DNA of 64,000 nt from Thermococcus sp. M36 (GTDB lineage: Archaea; Methanobacteriota_B; Thermococci; Thermococcales; Thermococcaceae), in assembly GCF_012027355.1 (NCBI RefSeq), contig NZ_SNUH01000001.1, forward strand, positions 682,001-746,000, given 5' to 3'. Every line of letters starts with the position of its first letter. The stretch's first letter is position 1. Of the stretch, positions 15,738 through 25,024 are shown one piece after another. Below the pieces are notes generated by a model. It did no database searches. It was not told the DNA's origin and was given only the letters and a program-made list of their open reading frames with translations. The translations under genes were made by a program, and so were the position numbers.

Positions 15738-16975
15738 GGCTCAACAGAAACTTCTGGCTCTATGCCATAGGCCGTTTTATTTCTCAGGTTGGGTGGGCTG
15801 TGCAGAACGTTGCCCTTCCTCTGTACGTTCTTGATACTACGAAAAGCGGTGCGATGATGAGCGTTTTTCTTATGGCAGGGATGATTCCGAGCCTGATACT
15901 CTCCCCAATAGCGGGCGTTGTCGGGGACAGATACAACAGAAAAGCCATTATGGTTTGGCTTGACATAGCCCGAGGTATTCTGCTCCTTGGAATTGTGCTT
16001 TTCGGATTTTTGAACTTGAATGCACTTCTGGTGGCACAGGTGTTAATGAGCATAATGGGGACATTCTTCGGAACTGCAACGAGCGCCATGTTTGCAGACC
16101 TCGTGGAAAAGGACGAATTGGCCAAGGCAACATCAACAGTCCAGTCGCTCTCAATAGTCGCCAGAATATCCGGGCCCCTTCTGGGTGGAATAATTTACGC
16201 CCTTGGTGGCATTGAACTCGCGATACTCATAAACGGGTTCTCTTTCCTTGGCTCGGGACTGTTCGAGGTGTTCATAGAGTACAGATGGCAGACCAGAAAA
16301 CTCAGTAATCTAGGAGAGGTTAAAAAAGACCTGCTGGAGGGTGTGGCTTTCCTCAGGGACAACAAGCCGTTGAAGCTCATAATGGGCTACGCCCTGATGA
16401 TAAACTTCCTGCTGACACCCGCGCTGACTGTGGTTCTGCCATACGTGTACAGGATAGAGATAGGATTCACATCGGAACAGTTCGGTGCCCTGCAGACGGC
16501 GTTCATGGTTGGAATGCTCTTGGGCAACGGCATCATAATGGCAAAGCTCGGCAGCAGGGCTGAAAAGCTACTGTTCAAAGCGCTCTTTATTGAGGTCGGG
16601 TTATTCATAGTGCTGGCTCTCCTCGTCTCCCCAGTGGTAGCGTTTAGTGCATCGGTACTGTTTTTAATCTTCACTGGAATGAATGTCGTATGGGGAGCAT
16701 CGAACGCACTCGTAAACGTGCCGTTTTTCACGAAAATGCAGAAGCTTGTGCCGAGCGAGCTGAGGGGCAGAGTGTTTTCAGTGTTTGAGCTTCTGGCACA
16801 GGCGTTAGTACCAGTAGGTGTGGCAATTGCCGGCACGGCACTCGATTATTTCGCCCCATATTCAATCCTGCTCACATCGGGGACCGTCGGGTTCGCCGTG
16901 ACGGTGTACTACTTCCTGAAGCACGAGAAGACGATAATCTCCGCAGGGATGGAAACGGGCGAGCCAGTTGCATGA
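15734..16975 (+). CDS. MFS efflux transporter (MFS_3, EntS/macrolide-efflux-like)
   Basis: 413 residues with twelve predicted TM helices. The cytoplasmic loop between helices 2 and 3 has GVVGDRYNRKAIMVW, the MFS motif A; a related loop PSELRGRVFSVFELLAQALV lies in the second half. Members of this branch export siderophores or hydrophobic drugs. The start overlaps the PLDc_N-type gene. Adjacent RDD and SDR genes follow in the same direction, probably one operon of accessory character. Confidence 0.85.
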   Translation: MRLNRNFWLYAIGRFISQVGWAVQNVALPLYVLDTTKSGAMMSVFLMAGMIPSLILSPIAGVVGDRYNRKAIMVWLDIARGILLLGIVLFGFLNLNALLVAQVLMSIMGTFFGTATSAMFADLVEKDELAKATSTVQSLSIVARISGPLLGGIIYALGGIELAILINGFSFLGSGLFEVFIEYRWQTRKLSNLGEVKKDLLEGVAFLRDNKPLKLIMGYALMINFLLTPALTVVLPYVYRIEIGFTSEQFGALQTAFMVGMLLGNGIIMAKLGSRAEKLLFKALFIEVGLFIVLALLVSPVVAFSASVLFLIFTGMNVVWGASNALVNVPFFTKMQKLVPSELRGRVFSVFELLAQALVPVGVAIAGTALDYFAPYSILLTSGTVGFAVTVYYFLKHEKTIISAGMETGEPVA

Positions 16976-17083
16976 AGAGTGATTCGGGGCGAGATCACTG
17001 AGAATCTGAGAAATAGGTCTGTGGCGGGGGTTTTGATTTCACAGCCCCGCACTCCTGAATTAATCCGGATGGGAGGGAAGAAG

Positions 17084-17572
17084 ATGGAAGTTGAATACCA
17101 GGGGGTATTTAGAAGGACGCTCGCATATATAGTGGACAGCATTGTCCTGTTCTCACTTTTTGGGACGGCGCACTTTCTCATCTTCGGCACCTGGGTAAGG
17201 CATCCGCCAGATATGAAAGGACTGCTAACGACGCATCCCGTCTGCCTGCTCTATCTGGGGTTGTATCTGGGCTACTTCACGGTGCTTGAAGGAACAATGG
17301 GCTTCACGATAGGGAAGCGAGTGCTGGGGATTATGGTGCAGAAAGAAAACGGTGAGCCCTGTGGCATGCGTGAAGCGCTCATAAGAAACCTCCTCCGGGC
17401 GGTGGACGGGATTGCTTCATATCTAGTTGGAGTCCTGCTCATCGCAACATCAAGGAAGAAGCAGCGGTTTGGGGACATAGTTGCCAAAACTGTCGTTGTA
17501 AAAGGTGATTGGGAAAATAAACCGAACATCTGGAGGTCGTTAATGTGCCATATGAAAAACTGGAAATCATGA
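17084..17572 (+). CDS. RDD family membrane protein
   Basis: 162 residues from the ATG at 17084, supported by GGGAGGGAAG upstream; the frame is open from 16979 but lacks a better start. The RDD motif is present: RRTLAYIVDSIVLFSLFG has the Arg and Asp-Ser of helix 1, then GFTIGKRVLGIMVQKENGEP and LRAVDGI. Three or four TM helices. Some RDD proteins act in sodium/proton exchange, most are uncharacterised. Its end overlaps the GTG of the SDR gene. Confidence 0.85.
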   Translation: MEVEYQGVFRRTLAYIVDSIVLFSLFGTAHFLIFGTWVRHPPDMKGLLTTHPVCLLYLGLYLGYFTVLEGTMGFTIGKRVLGIMVQKENGEPCGMREALIRNLLRAVDGIASYLVGVLLIATSRKKQRFGDIVAKTVVVKGDWENKPNIWRSLMCHMKNWKS

Positions 17573-18870
17573 GTCTGTCTAAGGGCGAGCTCTCCGGAAA
17601 GGTTGCGCTCATCACGGGTGCAGGGCGCGGTATCGGTAAGGAGCTCGCAAGAGCTTTGGGATGGCTTGGTGCATATGTTATTATTGCCGAGATTTCCGAA
17701 TCGGGAGCTGAGGTTGAAGAGCTGATCCGTTCGGAGGGTGGCAAAGCGCTGTACATAAGAACCGACGTTTCCGATGAGGGGAGCATCAAGGAACTCGCAG
17801 AGAGAGTTTTTGAAGAGTTCGACGGGGTAGACATCCTGGTTCACAATGCCGCTGTAGTGAAGACCGGTTCAATACTGAATGCATCCATCGATGATTGGGA
17901 CACCTCGTGGAAAGTTAACGTTAGGGGTGCAGTTCTGCTAACAAAGGCCTTTTTACCCGGTATGATGAAAAGAGGAGAGGGAACCATTGTAGCAATGACT
18001 TCTGAGGAAGGAATGCCTTACGTAGCGGCATATTCATCATCCAAAGCTGCCCTAAGTTCATTTGGGCTCTCCTTAGCTGCCGAACTGGGTGAAGACTCTG
18101 GCGTGTCCGTCTTCGTCTTTGCTCCGGGAATGGTGGATACGCCCGGGATAAGGAGCGCCGCCCGTGAGCTGGCTCCCCTCTACGGCATGACATATGATGA
18201 GTTCATCAACCAACCCCTAAACCCCGGCTATGACGGCCCCATGCCCGCCGAGGACTGTGCGGCGGGTCTCGCTTACTGCATCGTTCACGCGGAAAACTAT
18301 CACGGGCAGGTGGCCGACCCATTCCATCCTCTCGCCGGTGCGGGTCTACTGGAACTCCCCAACCAATCGGAAACTGTGGCCAACGCAGAGGCCGTTGCTC
18401 CGAGGGATGATACACCAGGCAGAAAAACGGTACTTGAACTAGCCCGGGAGCTGAAGGAAATCATGGAAGATGTGGAAAAAGAGACTAATGAACTCAACAG
18501 ATTCGCAAGGATGTGGGTCAAGAGGATATTCAAGCAAAGAACCGGGATGGGCATCAAAGAGTGGCTCAGTGCGGTTGACGACCCGATATTGGAACTTCAG
18601 GAGCTGGAGATGGGAGCAAGAGCGAGCGATGGAACAAAGATAGAGCAAATTGGTGCAAAACTTCCATGGATGACGGAACACCTTGAAAGGTTGGCGAACA
18701 ACTTCAAGCAAAACATGGAGGACGTAAAAGTATTCATCAAAGACCCCGAGGCCTTGCTAGCAAGACACGACCGGATAGTCGTATTTGAGCGACAAGAGCA
18801 GTGTTATGACGAGAAAAAAACTGCACATTATAAACAGAGGGCATGTCACAGGAGCTACTGCATACAATGA
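17545..18870 (+). CDS. Short-chain dehydrogenase/reductase with a C-terminal helical extension
   Basis: 441 residues. Residues 1-250 are a classical SDR: NAD(P) site TGAGRGIG, acidic Glu after strand 2 (IIAEIS), NNAG-like VHNAAVV and catalytic Tyr/Lys in AAYSSSKAALS. The usual Ser lies in MTSEEG. The last 150 residues are charged helices (TVLELARELKEIMEDVEKET) not found in typical SDRs of about 260 residues. The final 20 residues, rich in Cys, Tyr and His, look unlike the rest and may reflect a changed reading frame. GGAGGT seven bases before the GTG at 17545 favours that start over the ATG at 17569. Substrate unknown. Confidence 0.8.
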   Translation: MPYEKLEIMSLSKGELSGKVALITGAGRGIGKELARALGWLGAYVIIAEISESGAEVEELIRSEGGKALYIRTDVSDEGSIKELAERVFEEFDGVDILVHNAAVVKTGSILNASIDDWDTSWKVNVRGAVLLTKAFLPGMMKRGEGTIVAMTSEEGMPYVAAYSSSKAALSSFGLSLAAELGEDSGVSVFVFAPGMVDTPGIRSAARELAPLYGMTYDEFINQPLNPGYDGPMPAEDCAAGLAYCIVHAENYHGQVADPFHPLAGAGLLELPNQSETVANAEAVAPRDDTPGRKTVLELARELKEIMEDVEKETNELNRFARMWVKRIFKQRTGMGIKEWLSAVDDPILELQELEMGARASDGTKIEQIGAKLPWMTEHLERLANNFKQNMEDVKVFIKDPEALLARHDRIVVFERQEQCYDEKKTAHYKQRACHRSYCIQ

Positions 18871-18922
18871 GCTGAGGAGACATATATTGAAGGTTTTAAG
18901 CACCATGAAAACGATAAGGTAA

Positions 18923-19711
18923 ATGGAGGGACTGAATTTGGAAAAGTTATCAAACAAAAACAACTGGCAATTCGCTTTGGAAATTTTTCTTAAAGAATGG
19001 AAGGAGAAAGACTTTGTTGAGGCTGCTCTGCTCACGGGGAGCCATGCAACGGGTATGGAAACAGTGCACTCGGACGTTGATGTCTACATCATCCTCTCAG
19101 AGGATGTCAGGTGGCGCGAGAGGGGAAACAAGGTTATCGACGGTGTTTTAATAGAATACTTCGCAAACCCGCCCCGGCAGATTAAACACTACTTCGAAAA
19201 GGAACATGAGGAGGGCAGCAGGTGCACGGCAAGGATAGTGGCAATCGGAAAGGTGCTCTTCGATAAAACCGGCATCACAGAGGAGCTCAAAAAAGAGGCC
19301 TTGGAGTACATGAGAAAGCCCTTTGAGAGGCCAGATGGCGTTTGGGTCGAGATTGCAAAGTACGGCCTATGGGACCACCTCGACAGCGTAAAGGACGCGA
19401 AGGAGAGGAACGACCCGAGCTTTTCCCATCTGTACCATATTGCCATCAACGAGACCCTTAGAATTTACTCAAAATTCCTCTGCGTGGAAGGTCCTCCGGC
19501 GAGCAAGGCCTACCGCCTGTTCACCGAAGAAGGATTTAGAAAGGCATACCTCTTCGAGCCGTTCCCCGATGAGAGGTTTGTTGAACTGTTCCTGAAGGCA
19601 ATGAGGAATGAGGAAGTTGAAGCGCTTGAGGAGCTCATCTCCCATGTCTTTGAAAAGATGGGAGGGTTTGATATCGACGGCTGGCGTTTAAGGACAAAAA
19701 CGGAGGTTTAA
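18923..19711 (+). CDS. Nucleotidyltransferase-fold protein (Pol beta superfamily)
   Basis: 262 residues. The active-site pattern is LLTGSHATGMETVHSDVDVY: a G-S motif followed by D-x-D, with a third acidic residue in IDGVLIEYFA. This fits an aminoglycoside-adenylyltransferase or minimal-nucleotidyltransferase type. The helical C-terminal half could bind the acceptor substrate. Only a weak ribosome site (AAGGTAA) precedes the ATG. It lies in an accessory gene run after the SDR gene; the substrate is not known. Confidence 0.75.
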   Translation: MEGLNLEKLSNKNNWQFALEIFLKEWKEKDFVEAALLTGSHATGMETVHSDVDVYIILSEDVRWRERGNKVIDGVLIEYFANPPRQIKHYFEKEHEEGSRCTARIVAIGKVLFDKTGITEELKKEALEYMRKPFERPDGVWVEIAKYGLWDHLDSVKDAKERNDPSFSHLYHIAINETLRIYSKFLCVEGPPASKAYRLFTEEGFRKAYLFEPFPDERFVELFLKAMRNEEVEALEELISHVFEKMGGFDIDGWRLRTKTEV

Positions 19712-19784
19712 GTGCATTCCCCTAGAAAGGGGAAGTTTAAATGGAGAATTAAACAAAAATTAAAAATCCAAAGGAGGCATCGTT

Positions 19785-20111
19785 ATGGAAAAAATTATTG
19801 GAGTATGCGGGTGTGTATGCAGCAACTGTGAAATGTATGGAAATGAGTGTGGAGGATGCTATATCGTAGAAGGCGGACCGTGCTGGCTGCACGAGGTGGG
19901 GCTCAAGGTATGCGATTTTTATGAGTGCTGCGTGCTCGATAAAGGGCTGGAGCACTGCGGGCAGTGCGGGGAAATTCCATGCGACAGGTTCTGGAAGAAC
20001 AAGGCCCCCACATTGACGGAAGAAGAGCACAGGAGAATAGTGGAGGAGAGGGTCGCTCTACTTGAAGGGTTGGCGCAAAACATGTCTGACACATATTTTG
20101 CTAAGTATTGA
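19785..20111 (+). CDS. Cysteine-rich DUF3795 protein
   Basis: 108 residues. Cysteines are spaced as GVCGCVCSNCEMYGNECGGC, CWL, CDFYECCV and HCGQCGEIPCDRFW, typical of DUF3795, which probably binds metal or an iron-sulfur cluster. Role unknown. AAGGAGG precedes the ATG by nine bases. TTTAAATGG near 19736 may serve as the TATA element. It ends three bases before the stop of the convergent MBL-fold gene. Confidence 0.8.
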   Translation: MEKIIGVCGCVCSNCEMYGNECGGCYIVEGGPCWLHEVGLKVCDFYECCVLDKGLEHCGQCGEIPCDRFWKNKAPTLTEEEHRRIVEERVALLEGLAQNMSDTYFAKY

Positions 20112-20114
20112 CAT

Positions 20115-20870
20115 TTAAATCCGGACGTGCATAAAGTCCCTCGCCACCATGTACGGCTTCACCATCTCCTCGAGCTCCTCGTGCGTGTAGTTCGTGTGGC
20201 TTATGTGGGCAAAAACCGCCTTCTTTGCCCCGACCATCCGGGCCAGCTTCACAGCGTCATCAACCCCAAGATGAGCCTTCGGGATTGAACTCTTATGGGT
20301 CAAATCCGCCACGAGTAGGTCGGCGCCTCTCATCTCGCCCAGTGTCCTGCCATCAGTGAGGATTTCCGGCCCGGTGTCGCCGGTAATCACAATCTTTTTG
20401 CCCCCAATTTGAACTATAAACCCTCCTGCTACTTCTATTGGCTGATGAACAACTTTAAAATGGTAGACCCTAAAGCCAAAATCATACCACCTGTTGAATT
20501 CCAGCGGAAAGTACTCCCAGTTCCACCTGCTCTCCCCGACAAAGAGCTTTTGCAAGTATTTAGCCACCTCGAGGGTTTTAGGATGCCCGTAAAGCCTAAT
20601 GTGCTTAAAAATCTGAAGTTCCGGAAGCCCACCTATGTGGTCAAAGTGGGCGTGGGTAATGAAAACATGCTCGATTTTTTCGTTCAAGTGTTCTAAATGG
20701 TAGTGCAGGTCTGGTGAGGGATCTATTAGTGCCCTAAGTTTGGAAATGTAGATTGAGAAGCGCGTTCTCCGGTATAATGGAAACTTCCTGGCTTTAGAAC
20801 AGTTCTCGCAGTTGCATAGCGGTTTAGGAGTGCCGCTATAAACACCAGACCCCAATATAATAACCTCCAT
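20115..20870 (-). CDS. MBL-fold metallo-hydrolase, PhnP-like
   Basis: 251 residues from the ATG at 20870, preceded by GGGATGGAGA. The metal site is THAHFDHIGG with a further Asp in ITGDTGPE and His in AHLGVDDAV and FAHISHTNY. Near the N-terminus CNCENCSKAR is the extra zinc site of PhnP-type phosphodiesterases. PhnP hydrolyses cyclic phosphodiesters; here no phosphonate genes are adjacent, so the substrate is open. TATATAATCC near 20918-20928 on the minus strand is its TATA. Confidence 0.85.
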   Translation of the reverse strand: MEVIILGSGVYSGTPKPLCNCENCSKARKFPLYRRTRFSIYISKLRALIDPSPDLHYHLEHLNEKIEHVFITHAHFDHIGGLPELQIFKHIRLYGHPKTLEVAKYLQKLFVGESRWNWEYFPLEFNRWYDFGFRVYHFKVVHQPIEVAGGFIVQIGGKKIVITGDTGPEILTDGRTLGEMRGADLLVADLTHKSSIPKAHLGVDDAVKLARMVGAKKAVFAHISHTNYTHEELEEMVKPYMVARDFMHVRI

Positions 20871-20948
20871 CACAAAAATCTCCATCCCATTCGTTCAGAA
20901 GCACTAAGTATCCAAGGATTATATACCTTTGCAGTGCCAGTATAGCCC

Positions 20949-21075
20949 ATGCCATGTCAGCGAGGGGTTCGGCATGTCGCCAGGCCACAAACCGGAAGCC
21001 TTTTAGGGAGAAAGTCCAACTCCCTCCGCCCGGGGAGCACCGCCGAAGGCGGAGTCAATGAACTTGGGCGGGTTA
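20949..21075. other. Unassigned GC-rich stretch with several possible hairpins
   Basis: Between divergent promoters lie stems such as GGGAG/CTCCC (21006-21010 with 21020-21024), CCGCC-GAA-GGCGG (21040-21052) and CCGCCC/GGGCGG (21026-21031 with 21066-21071). CATGCC/GGCATG (20948-20953 with 20971-20976) also pairs. No open reading frame or known RNA family is evident. It could be a structured leader or a small RNA; some stems are mutually exclusive. Confidence 0.3.
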
Positions 21076-21159
21076 TTACCCCCTTTATTCTGCCAGGCTT
21101 TTGTGGTTGAACCTCAAAGAACTGGTTCTCCCAATATATTACCCTCCGGGAGGAGGGAA

Positions 21160-21767
21160 ATGGCAGTTAAAACTGGCGAAAGGGCCAGTGAGTTGATTTC
21201 CCGGATAAAAGGATACGACGCCGATGTTAAATCTTTTGTTGGCATGGTTGTTGGGGTCTTTCTGCTCACAGGAGGGTTATTTTTCTTAGCAATAGATCTT
21301 GACAGCAGTTCTTGGGCCCCTGTGTTTGTGTTTGCCGCAATCATTCCCGCAGTTGGACTAATCATCCTTTTAATTGTCATCATGTTCCATACACATGCAG
21401 ACCCCCAGGAATTTGTCGAAGCTTTTAAGATGGACAACAAGAGCAAAGATGTCTCTGAAATGGAGATTCTCGAGAAAGCTTACTCAACGTGCCGTCCTTT
21501 TGTAAAAGAGGGATTTGAATACTCCTTAGCATCCTGGTTGTTGCTAAGTATCTGGGCATCACTACTTGAAGTGGGTGCAACAACGGGGAACATTGCGATA
21601 AGAAACTGGTCAGCATTTGGTTTATGTTTTTTATTTCATCAACGGGAGCTCTGGTGGGTTTTGTTTTAACCGTCATCTTCTATCTCCGCAAGCGCTCCAT
21701 AGAGAAGGCCCTCTTCGCCATCCAGCTCAAGAAGAGTGATAATGCTGAGCTCTCCATCAAGCTTTAG
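21160..21767 (+). CDS. Four-helix membrane protein requiring a -1 frameshift at U UUU UUA
   Basis: From the ATG at 21160 (GGGAGGAGGG upstream) the frame encodes two TM helices (FVGMVVGVFLLTGGLFFLAI and FVFAAIIPAVGLIILLIVIM), a cytoplasmic loop and a third helix. It then stops at 21667-21669 after an unlikely tail. In the -1 frame the protein continues ISSTGALVGFVLTVIFYLRK and ends at 21767. The zero frame reads TGT TTT TTA at 21625-21633, so the heptamer T TTT TTA (21627-21633) is the canonical -1 slippery site and in the right phase. Either frameshifting is programmed, or one base was lost or gained in the T run. Family not recognised. Confidence 0.6.
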
Positions 21768-21853
21768 TCCATTTTTAAATTTTGAGAACTTCAATTTCTC
21801 AATCTTTATAAATGGTTGAGAACTGCGAATTCTCACGTTTTAAAAATAAAAGA

Positions 21854-22267
21854 TCACTCCCCCACAACCTGCACCACGACTCTCCTGTGCCTCGGCCTGA
21901 CGTCCAGCTCCACGAAGAAAATCTGCTGCCACGTTCCCCTTATAAGGCGACCATCTATAACCGGGAAGCACTCGCTCGCGCCCAGCAGAGTGGCCCTCAG
22001 GTGACTGTGGGCGTTGTCGTCAATCCTGTCGTGGAGGTAGCCGGCGCTTTTGGGGATGAGCTCCCTCAAAGCGCGCTTGAAGTCTTCGAGCAGGCCGAAC
22101 TCATGCTCTATCGTGACTATCGCACCGGTGGCACCGGGCACGAAGACCAGAACCTGTCCGTTTTCTATTCCCGACTCCTCGACGATCCTCTCAACCTCAC
22201 GGGTTATATCAATCAGGTCAATCTCTCCCTTCGTTTGAAACCTGAGTTCCCTCGTTATGACCTTCAT
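21854..22267 (-). CDS. YjbQ family protein (UPF0047)
   Basis: 137 residues, full length for the YjbQ/UPF0047 family. Conserved segments are GQVLVFVPGATGAIVTIEHE, HDRIDDNAHSHLRATLLG and GTWQQIFFVELDVRPRHR, with histidines that probably bind metal. Some members show weak thiamine-phosphate synthase activity; the true role is unsettled. GGTGGTGG precedes the ATG. It overlaps the VanZ gene by 50 bases and is third in an operon led by an HTH-ThiN regulator, which is a suggestive thiamine link. Confidence 0.88.
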   Translation of the reverse strand: MKVITRELRFQTKGEIDLIDITREVERIVEESGIENGQVLVFVPGATGAIVTIEHEFGLLEDFKRALRELIPKSAGYLHDRIDDNAHSHLRATLLGASECFPVIDGRLIRGTWQQIFFVELDVRPRHRRVVVQVVGE

Positions 22268-22556
22268 GCCACCACCCGAGCAGGACTCCGGCTAAGAAAC
22301 CTATTAGGTTTGCGGCCATGTCCATGAAGGAGAACGTCCTCCCGGGAACCAAGAGCTGGAGAAACTCGGTGAGAAAGGGGAGCGGAAGGAGGTAAAGCCA
22401 GCGGCCGGAGCCGATGAGCCCCAGAAGAAAAAACATCAATAGGTGAACCAGTTTGTCCCCGTTCTCCACAGGAGAGACCGGAACCCTCGGAAAAAGGTTC
22501 AAGAGCAGTAGAAAAACCAGATAGACCATTAAAAAGATATCATTCAGCTTTTTCAA
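22218..22556 (-). CDS. VanZ family membrane protein
   Basis: 112 residues with about four hydrophobic segments. VanZ hallmarks are DKLVHLLMFFLLGLIG and FLTEFLQLLVPGRTFSFMDM followed by AANLIGFLAGVLLG. The role in archaea is unknown. The frame begins with TTG at 22556, five bases after GGTGAG and 17 bases inside the ThiN gene; an ATG at 22529 is the alternative. The 3' end overlaps the yjbQ-like start. Confidence 0.75.
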   Translation of the reverse strand: MKKLNDIFLMVYLVFLLLLNLFPRVPVSPVENGDKLVHLLMFFLLGLIGSGRWLYLLPLPFLTEFLQLLVPGRTFSFMDMAANLIGFLAGVLLGWWHEGHNEGTQVSNEGRD

Positions 22557-23442
22557 GTGCTCTCACCAGCCGTCTGAGCTTATCGACGACCTCAAAGGGA
22601 TCCCTGCCAAAGATGTATGTGAGCGGCTCGACGCCTAAACCCCCCTCATCCACGACGGTGTCGTAGGTTCCAGACTCAAAAACCGCCGCTATGGCTTTAA
22701 CGGCCTCCTCTTCGGACAGACCACCCGTCTTCACCCTCGCGACCTTGAAACCGACAGACTCCAGAACCTCCTCGATGTCGCCGCCGTAGCGTATGTTCAG
22801 AACGCTCCTGATTTCGGGCCTTATCCTCCCGACTTCCACCAGTATGCCCGCTGTGAAGCTGCTCGCTCCGAACTCCGGGGGCAGGGCAAACATCCTGCCC
22901 CTGGCAGTTGTTATCCTGCCCGGAACGGCGGCCACATCTTCGGGGCCCCTCGGAGAGGACAGGGCGTAAGCAAAGTTGCTCCTGACCTCAGGAATGAGTG
23001 AGGGAAAGCCTTCAAGCCTCGTAAGCTCCCCAAGGGCCAGGTTGAGAACCTCAAGAACCTCGCCCCTGTCGCGCTGAACCGAGAACATCGAGCGGCAGGC
23101 ATCTTCACTCACACCGGAATAATCCGCGTAGAACCTGCACAGAAAGCCACTCTGGAAGAGCTCGAAAAGGCGCCTCGCAGTGAGGACTATGACCTCTGAC
23201 CTATTTCCCCCGAAAAGGATAACCTTAACTATCTCGTCCGCTATTGAATCGAGCTTTGCGGCAACTTCAGCAGGAGGCCTCTTGTACCTGCCGGAGAGAT
23301 ACTTGCTCACCATAGCCTGGGTTATGCCGAGGTACTCGGCTATCTGCGACTGCTTCATACCTTCACGGTAGAGGTTCTCTGCCACCCGTGCACGCAGATA
23401 GGGCATCAGCTCCTCGGCGATGTAAACGCTCGGCGTCCTCAT
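22540..23442 (-). CDS. HTH regulator with C-terminal ThiN (thiamine-phosphate synthase-like) domain
   Basis: 300 residues. An Xre-like helix-turn-helix is at residues 25-55 (MKQSQIAEYLGITQAMVSKY). The C-terminal 170 residues match ThiN, with NIRYGGDIEEVLESVGFKV and TYDTVVDEGGLGVEPLTYIF. This architecture is that of archaeal ThiR-type repressors, in which ThiN senses thiamine phosphates. ThiN can instead be an enzyme, and the fused form is usually regulatory. It reads divergently from pyrB across 127 bases that hold TATA elements for both. Confidence 0.82.
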   Translation of the reverse strand: MRTPSVYIAEELMPYLRARVAENLYREGMKQSQIAEYLGITQAMVSKYLSGRYKRPPAEVAAKLDSIADEIVKVILFGGNRSEVIVLTARRLFELFQSGFLCRFYADYSGVSEDACRSMFSVQRDRGEVLEVLNLALGELTRLEGFPSLIPEVRSNFAYALSSPRGPEDVAAVPGRITTARGRMFALPPEFGASSFTAGILVEVGRIRPEIRSVLNIRYGGDIEEVLESVGFKVARVKTGGLSEEEAVKAIAAVFESGTYDTVVDEGGLGVEPLTYIFGRDPFEVVDKLRRLVRALEKAE

Positions 23443-23481
23443 GCTACCACCCTAAAACCGGGTTATTGAAATCTCGAACCG

Positions 23482-24496
<1,015 letters not shown>

Positions 24497-24501
24497 TTCA
24501 G

Positions 24502-24960
24502 ATGCCGGAGAGCCTTAAGATTGAGGTCATCCCCGAGGGGACCGTCATAGACCACATCCCAGCCGGAAAGTGGCTGAAAGTGGTCGAGATACTCGGCCTC
24601 ACGAAGCCCAACGGCGGGACGCTGCTCATAGCTTCGAACGTTCCCAGCAAGAAACTCGGGAGAAAGGACATAGTCAAGGTCGAGGGGCGCTACCTGAGCG
24701 AGGAGGAGGTCAACAAGATAGCGCTGATAGCACCGATGGCGACCGTCAACATCGTGAGGGACTACAAGATAGTCGAGAAGTTCAAGGTCTCGATACCGGA
24801 CGAGATAGTTGGAATCCTGACCTGCCCGAATCCGAACTGCGTCAGCAACCACGAGTACGTTCTTCCGAAGTTCAGGATAGAGAGCAGGGAACCCCTCAAG
24901 CTCCGCTGCCACTACTGCGAGAGGACCGTTGAGGGCGAGGAGATACTCGGGAACCTTTGA
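24502..24960 (+). CDS. pyrI: Aspartate carbamoyltransferase regulatory subunit
   Basis: 152 residues from the ATG at 24502, with GGGGTGA at 24490-24496 as ribosome site; the GTG at 24493 is possible. The N-terminal nucleotide-binding domain starts EGTVIDHIPAGKW. The C-terminal zinc site has four cysteines in CPNPNC and CHYC, which hold the contact with PyrB. It conveys CTP/ATP control to the catalytic subunit. Confidence 0.96.
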   Translation: MPESLKIEVIPEGTVIDHIPAGKWLKVVEILGLTKPNGGTLLIASNVPSKKLGRKDIVKVEGRYLSEEEVNKIALIAPMATVNIVRDYKIVEKFKVSIPDEIVGILTCPNPNCVSNHEYVLPKFRIESREPLKLRCHYCERTVEGEEILGNL

Positions 24961-25024
24961 TGACCATTATTTTTGATTTCGAAAAGTTTTTTAACTTTTT
25001 TTGATAGTTATGACTGTGAGTACT

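Noticed and set aside
20971-20990. H/ACA guide RNA ending at ACA near 20987
   Set aside because: A CATGCC/GGCATG stem exists, but no pseudouridylation pocket at the right distance and no K-turn could be drawn.
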